Shown: positions 60,367-64,000 of the stretch, piece by piece | Position numbering within the stretch: position 1 is the stretch's first letter | How the letters are laid out: every line of letters starts with the position of its first letter | Assembly: GCA_947626575.1 (NCBI GenBank) | Contig: CANQSR010000008.1 | Span: forward strand, 24,538 to 88,537 | Origin: an uncultured Clostridia bacterium | Lineage (GTDB): Bacteria > Bacillota > Clostridia > Christensenellales > Borkfalkiaceae | DNA: 64,000 nucleotides | Reading direction: 5' to 3' | The notes under the pieces: model-generated | What the model saw: only the letters and a program-made list of their open reading frames with translations | Told to the model about the DNA's origin: nothing | Databases searched by the model: none | Translations under genes and position numbers: made by a program

Positions 60367-61416
60367 GTGAAGAAAGGCGGAATCAAATTTCATCTGAAAC
60401 AAAAGCCGACCAAACGGCAGGTCGTGCGCGTGATGCTGAATTTGTTCATCATCGTGATCGGCAATGCCATGGCGGCGGGCGCTTCCGCGATCTTCATCGA
60501 ACCGCTCGGCTTTGCAATGGGGGGGACGACGGGCCTCGGCATCTTCGTCAAGAACCTGTTCGGAGAGTCCGTGAACGAAGAGATGGGCAGGTGGATCGTC
60601 AACCTCGTTGTCTATGCGGCGAACATCATCCTGTTTATCATCGGCGTTGCCACGCTCGGAAAAAAGTTTGCGGCGGGTACGCTCGCGGGTACGCTTCTCT
60701 ATCCCGCTTTCATGAGCCTCTATACCTACCTCGACGGCCTCTATGCAAATGGCCACGGCGGCGTGACGCTCGGCCAATCTTTGGGCGATCCCATTCTCTG
60801 CTGTATCTTCGGCGGGCTGCTCTTTGGCCTCGGCATCGGCATCGTCGTGAGGGTGGGCGCCTCCACGGGCGGGACGGATATTCCGCCCCTCATCTTCCAA
60901 AAGTATTTCGGGTGGCCCGTCTCGGTATCCATGTGGCTGATCGACGGCCTCATCATCGCGCTGGAATTTGCCGTACCCGATTTCATGAATACGGTGGGGC
61001 TTGCAAATATTCTTTACGGCGTCGTTCTTACGCTCATCACATCCGTTGCGATCGACAAAGTTTCGCCCATCGGAATGCGCCGTACGCAGGTGAAGATCGT
61101 GAGCGAAAAATATCGGGAGATCCGCGATATGATCCTCATGAAGATCAGCCGCGGCGTCACGGTGCTTTACGGGCAGACGGGATATTTGAAGCGCGATTGC
61201 CATATGGTGCTGACCGTCATTTCCCATCGCCAGCTCGTGATGCTCAAAGCGGAAGTTCACAAGATCGACCCCAATGCGTTCATGACAGTTTCGGTGGTCT
61301 CGGAGGTGCGCGGAAAGGGATTTCAATCGGATGGGGTGGATTTTCTGATGCCGCGCGAGCCGAGTGTGGAACCCGAAGTGGTGCCGGATCCGACCGAGGA
61401 GGATCACCATGGATAA
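60367..61416 (+). CDS. YitT-family membrane protein with DUF2179 domain
   Basis: 349 residues. Five to six membrane helices (about 20-225) carry the YitT segments AIFIEPLGFAMGGTTGLGIF and GIVVRVGASTGGTDIPPLIF. The C-terminal soluble DUF2179 domain (about 245-335, GVTVLYGQTGYLKRDCHMVL) follows. Family function is not well established; transport is suspected. GTG 60367 is chosen since GGAGG lies 6 nt upstream, while the ATG at 60349 has no site. It overlaps luxS by 8 nt, so both share the promoter at 60303. Confidence 0.85.
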   Translation: MKKGGIKFHLKQKPTKRQVVRVMLNLFIIVIGNAMAAGASAIFIEPLGFAMGGTTGLGIFVKNLFGESVNEEMGRWIVNLVVYAANIILFIIGVATLGKKFAAGTLAGTLLYPAFMSLYTYLDGLYANGHGGVTLGQSLGDPILCCIFGGLLFGLGIGIVVRVGASTGGTDIPPLIFQKYFGWPVSVSMWLIDGLIIALEFAVPDFMNTVGLANILYGVVLTLITSVAIDKVSPIGMRRTQVKIVSEKYREIRDMILMKISRGVTVLYGQTGYLKRDCHMVLTVISHRQLVMLKAEVHKIDPNAFMTVSVVSEVRGKGFQSDGVDFLMPREPSVEPEVVPDPTEEDHHG

Positions 61417-61873
61417 GATCGAGAGCTTCCGCATCGACCACACCAAGCTCCTTCCGGGGCTGTATGTCTCCCGCAGGGATAAGAAACTTCTGACGGTGGT
61501 CACGACCTTCGACCTCCGCTTTACCGCACCCGGCCGTGAACCCGTCATGGATATGCCCGCCATCCACACCATCGAACATTTGGGCGCGACGTACCTCAGA
61601 AATTCGCCCCGCAAGGGGGACGTCATCTATTTCGGGCCGATGGGGTGCCGCACGGGCTTCTATCTCGTGATGTTCGGCAACCTCACGCCTTCGGAGGTCT
61701 GCGGCCTCGTCAAGGGCATGTGCGATTTCATTCTCGATTACGAAGGCGATATCCCCGGCGCCAGCCCCGAAGAATGCGGGAATTACCGCGAGCAAAATCT
61801 TGAAATGGCGCAATACTACACGGCGCACTATCTCGATGCCCTCGCCGAAAAACGGTTTACTTACCCCGAATAA
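61409..61873 (+). CDS. luxS: S-ribosylhomocysteine lyase LuxS
   Basis: 154 residues. The Fe/Zn ligands are in HTIEHLGAT, the catalytic cysteine in GPMGCRTGFYLVMFG, and the third ligand in CGNYREQN. It splits S-ribosylhomocysteine into homocysteine and DPD, the AI-2 precursor, as part of methyl-cycle detoxification. ATG 61409 has GAGGAGG upstream and lies within the end of the YitT gene, so the two are coupled. A terminator follows. Confidence 0.98.
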   Translation: MDKIESFRIDHTKLLPGLYVSRRDKKLLTVVTTFDLRFTAPGREPVMDMPAIHTIEHLGATYLRNSPRKGDVIYFGPMGCRTGFYLVMFGNLTPSEVCGLVKGMCDFILDYEGDIPGASPEECGNYREQNLEMAQYYTAHYLDALAEKRFTYPE

Positions 61874-61892
61874 TGCTTTTTTTGCAATAGCA

Positions 61893-61929
61893 AAGGCGCG
61901 CGAAACTTTCGCGCGCCTTATCTTTTTAT
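61893..61929. terminator. Terminator of luxS, shared with convergent fumarase genes
   Basis: AAGGCGCGCGA (61893-61903), 5-nt loop, TCGCGCGCCTT (61909-61919), then ATCTTTTTATTTT. Confidence 0.9.
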
Positions 61930-61959
61930 TTTCTTTCCGTCCGTTTATTTTCTTTCCGT
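61925..61959. repeat. Tandem 19-bp duplication at the fumarase 3' end
   Basis: TTTATTTTCTTTCCGT at 61925-61940 recurs at 61944-61959, a 19-nt step. It covers the last codons and stop of the beta-subunit gene and duplicates them downstream. Confidence 0.85.
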
Positions 61960-62517
61960 TCGTCCCGAAGCCGCTTGCAAGGATACGGGCGCGGCGGGAT
62001 CGTAAATGCTGTTTCCGTGCGCGTCCATCGCCACGACGAGGGGAAAACCCTCCACTTCGAGGCGGTAGACGGCCTCGCTCAGAAGATCGGGGAAGGCCAC
62101 GCATTGGCTTTTTTTGACGGCATTTCCGTAGAGCGCGCCCGCCCCGCCGATGGCGGCGAAATAGACGGCGCGGTTTTTCACGAGCGCCGCGCGCACCTCC
62201 TCACTCATCTCGCCCTTGCCGATCATGCCGCCGAGGCCGAGGCCGAGAAGGCGCGGCGCGAAGCTGTTCATGCGTGCAGAAGTGGTGGGGCCGCAACTCC
62301 CCGACGCCTTTCCCGCGGGTGCGGGACACGGACCCGCATAGTAGATGAAGGCGCCCGCGAGCGGAAAGGGAAGGGGCATGTCTGAATCGAGCAGTTCGAA
62401 AATGCGCCGATGCGCACAGTCGCGGGCCGTATAGAGGGTCCCTGAGAGCGAGACGGCGTCGCCTGCGTGTAGCGATAAAATTTCCGCCGCAGAGAGGGGA
62501 AGCGAGAGCGTTTTCAT
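61945..62517 (-). CDS. fumB: Class I fumarate hydratase, beta subunit
   Basis: 190 residues, the C-terminal subunit of two-subunit class I fumarase/tartrate dehydratase. SGTLYTARDCAHRRIFELLD and GSCGPTTSARMNSF are the family signature, with the catalytic Ser-Cys-Gly-Pro-Thr-Thr segment. Its ATG at 62517 overlaps the end of the alpha-subunit gene by 1 nt, with GAGGAGG before it. Together they hydrate fumarate to malate with an oxygen-sensitive [4Fe-4S] cluster, which fits an anaerobe. L-tartrate is an alternative substrate. Confidence 0.93.
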   Translation of the reverse strand: MKTLSLPLSAAEILSLHAGDAVSLSGTLYTARDCAHRRIFELLDSDMPLPFPLAGAFIYYAGPCPAPAGKASGSCGPTTSARMNSFAPRLLGLGLGGMIGKGEMSEEVRAALVKNRAVYFAAIGGAGALYGNAVKKSQCVAFPDLLSEAVYRLEVEGFPLVVAMDAHGNSIYDPAAPVSLQAASGRTERK

Positions 62518-63353
62518 CACAGCACCTCCTCTTCGCAGCGCACGCAGTGGCATTGGATGTTGACGGCGACGGGCAGCCCTGCGATATGGGTGGGGGCGAC
62601 TTCGCACTGCACCGAAAGGGCGGTCACGTTTCCGCCGAAGCCCTGCGGCCCGATGCCGAGGGAATTGATCTTTTCCAGCGCTTCCTGTTCGATCTCCCGC
62701 ACTTCCTTGCGCGGGTGGGCGCTCCCCACATCCCGCGTGAGCGCCTTTTTCGCGAGAAAGGCGCACGAATCGAAGCATCCGCCGATGCCGACGCCCACGA
62801 CGACGGGCGGGCAGGGCCGCGCGCCCGCGAGGCGCACCGTCTCCGTGATCGCATCCACAATGCCCGCCTTCCCCTGGGCGGGCGTCAGCATGAAAATGCG
62901 GCTCATATTTTCACTTCCGAAGCCCTTCGGAAGGTATGTAATGCGGACATGGTCCCCCTCAACGATGTCTATATGCACATATGCGGGGGTATTGTCGCCC
63001 GTATTTTCGCGGCTGAGCGGGTCGCAGATGCTCTTGCGGAAATACCCGTCCCGATAGGCGCGCCGCACGCCTTCGTTTACGGCGTCCCCCAAAAGCATGC
63101 CCGTAAAATGCACGTCTTGCCCCACTTCCAACAGGACGGCGCTCATGCCCGTATCCTGGCAGACGGGAAGGCATTCCCTTTGCGCAATGCGCGCATTTTC
63201 GAGGACGGTGGAGAGGGCGTACTGCGCCGCGCCCCTCTCTTTCAGACGGGCATTTTCGAGGGCGGCGCGGCAGGGGTCTGTCATCCGCGTTCCCGCGCGG
63301 AGCGCGAGGCGGTAGACGCAATCCCCGATTTGCCGTGTATCAATGGTTCTCAT
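62517..63353 (-). CDS. fumA: Class I fumarate hydratase, alpha subunit
   Basis: 278 residues, normal for the alpha subunit. The cluster cysteines lie in LPVCQDTGMSAV, GIGGCFDSCAF and IQCHCVRC. AGKAGIVDAITE and GPQGFGGNVTALSV are conserved too. Start ATG 63353 is exactly 7 nt after a TATAAT on the minus strand with no Shine-Dalgarno, so the mRNA is probably leaderless. It is divergent from the CPBP gene, whose start has the same spacing. The open frame extends across that promoter and is not coding there. Confidence 0.93.
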   Translation of the reverse strand: MRTIDTRQIGDCVYRLALRAGTRMTDPCRAALENARLKERGAAQYALSTVLENARIAQRECLPVCQDTGMSAVLLEVGQDVHFTGMLLGDAVNEGVRRAYRDGYFRKSICDPLSRENTGDNTPAYVHIDIVEGDHVRITYLPKGFGSENMSRIFMLTPAQGKAGIVDAITETVRLAGARPCPPVVVGVGIGGCFDSCAFLAKKALTRDVGSAHPRKEVREIEQEALEKINSLGIGPQGFGGNVTALSVQCEVAPTHIAGLPVAVNIQCHCVRCEEEVL

Positions 63354-63359
63354 GGTCCA

Positions 63360-63388
63360 ATTATAAAACATTTTTCGGGAAAGGTAAA
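63360..63388 (-). promoter_or_regulatory. Sigma-A promoter of the fumarase genes, leaderless
   Basis: On the minus strand TTTACC (63388-63383), 17 nt, TATAAT (63365-63360), then 6 nt to the ATG at 63353. Confidence 0.8.
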
Positions 63389-63396
63389 GGATTCCG

Positions 63397-63425
63397 TTGT
63401 GCTTTTTGCAAAAAAGCTGTATAAT
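63397..63425 (+). promoter_or_regulatory. Sigma-A promoter of the CPBP gene, leaderless
   Basis: TTGTGC (63397-63402), 17 nt, TATAAT (63420-63425), then 6 nt to the ATG at 63432. Confidence 0.75.
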
Positions 63426-63431
63426 GTGGGC

Positions 63432-64000
63432 ATGAATAAGACTGAACTGCCCGCGCGGGAGCGGTCGTTCGGGGCAGGGCTTGCCTACACGCTCTCCGCG
63501 GTCTTTCCCTATTTGCTCATGCTCATCGCCCAACTCATTCTCATGCCGCTGGGCGCGGACAGCGGGAGCAACGTCTATAAGTATGTGAGTTTGCTCGTCC
63601 CGCAGGTCGGGATGGCGGCGGTCTCGCTCATTTTTTTTCGCAGGACCAAGACGCCGGCGCGTGAAATTTACCATCCCTGCAAATGGTATTATTTTGTGAT
63701 CGCGCTCGCGCTCGCCTTCGGCCTGTTTGCGTTTTCCGAACTCAACAACCTGTTCATCGGCCTCTTCGAGGCGGCGGGATACGAGAGCGTGGGCATGAGT
63801 TCGCTCCCCGCGCTGACGGGCTGGTATCTTCTCCCCGCGCTCCTCATCATCGCCCTGCTTCCCGCCATCTTCGAGGAGACGGTTTTCCGCGGCATCCAGA
63901 CGGGGGTCCTCGCACGGGAGGGGTGGAACCCCGCCGCGCTCGTATTTCTCTCAGGCGCGCTGTTTTCGCTCTTCCACGGCAACCCCGAACAGACGGTCTA
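63432..64000 (+). CDS. CPBP-family intramembrane protease, 3' end cut by window edge
   Basis: About 189 residues are visible. Membrane helices lie at about 17-40, 52-70, 88-106 and 130-145. The protease motif EETVFRG (EExxxR) follows PALLIIALLPAIF, and the second motif FSLFHGNPEQ (FxxxH) is just before the edge. The family (Abi/CaaX-like, Rce1) cleaves or modifies membrane proteins and peptides; many members have immunity or regulatory roles. The ATG has no Shine-Dalgarno and lies 7 nt after the -10. It is divergent from the fumarase genes. About one third of a typical member is missing beyond the window. Confidence 0.9.
   Translation, partial: MNKTELPARERSFGAGLAYTLSAVFPYLLMLIAQLILMPLGADSGSNVYKYVSLLVPQVGMAAVSLIFFRRTKTPAREIYHPCKWYYFVIALALAFGLFAFSELNNLFIGLFEAAGYESVGMSSLPALTGWYLLPALLIIALLPAIFEETVFRGIQTGVLAREGWNPAALVFLSGALFSLFHGNPEQTV

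Overview
The window looks like a chromosomal segment of an anaerobic, GC-rich, endospore-forming member of the Clostridia. The evidence is spoIVA and spo0A, the secA-prfB-tsaD and rimP-nusA-rnpM-L7Ae-infB-rbfA-nrnA-truB-ribF clusters in Firmicutes-like order, rubrerythrin, a two-subunit class I fumarase, and sigma-A promoters of the form TTGACA-17-TATAAT. The plant-sugar glycosidases suggest a gut or fibre-rich habitat. An uncultured Christensenellales-like lineage is possible, but I cannot prove it from sequence alone. I saw no tRNA, rRNA, CRISPR array, transposase or phage gene.

Layout. 1-4.1 kb: a truncated TPR protein, a helical-repeat protein and spoIVA behind a plausible sigma-E promoter. 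4.1-4.8 kb: an intergenic block of palindromic and direct repeats, related to a second block at 59.7-60.2 kb. 4.8-9.1 kb: a compact MarR-controlled redox operon (flavodoxin, FMN reductase, ABM monooxygenase, amidohydrolase, and a lipoprotein carrying its own flavodoxin domain). 9.1-26.1 kb: an MscS channel, then a carbohydrate region (ribulokinase-like kinase, araD, araA, GH36, UDP-sugar pyrophosphorylase, GH51, and a GH2 beta-galactosidase further on) with a surface MBL nuclease, recX, birA and the NAD(P)HX repair enzyme. 26.2-29.8 kb: nadD-yqeK fusion, rsfS, two small membrane proteins and a DeoC-like probable pseudoenzyme. 30-38.8 kb: secA-prfB-tsaD, a metal-binding protein, a DtxR regulator, an Ig-like/VanZ membrane protein and a flavin reductase. 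38.9-49.9 kb: nrdR, ispG, a PolC-derived exonuclease without a polymerase domain, and the long translation/RNA operon. 49.9-58.7 kb: endonuclease IV-like protein, rubrerythrin, an rRNA methyltransferase, a pseudouridine synthase, a large surface protein, a DUF368 transporter and an ABC-F ATPase. 58.9-64 kb: spo0A, YitT, luxS, fumarase and a truncated CPBP protease.

The most notable observations are: (1) Spo0A has serine where the phosphoacceptor aspartate should be, while its DNA-binding domain looks intact and a near-perfect 0A box lies upstream. (2) Five genes have the A of ATG exactly 7 nt after the end of a -10 box, predicting leaderless mRNAs. (3) The ABC-F protein pairs an intact Walker A with an intact signature and a degenerate Walker A with a degenerate signature, so it would have one normal and one dead ATP site. 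(4) The polC locus next to ispG keeps only the N-terminal, OB and exonuclease domains. (5) The redox operon ends in a lipoprotein that joins an InlB-type repeat, BspA-like leucine-rich repeats and a flavodoxin domain. (6) An Ig-like/VanZ fusion and a DeoC homologue without its catalytic residues are present.
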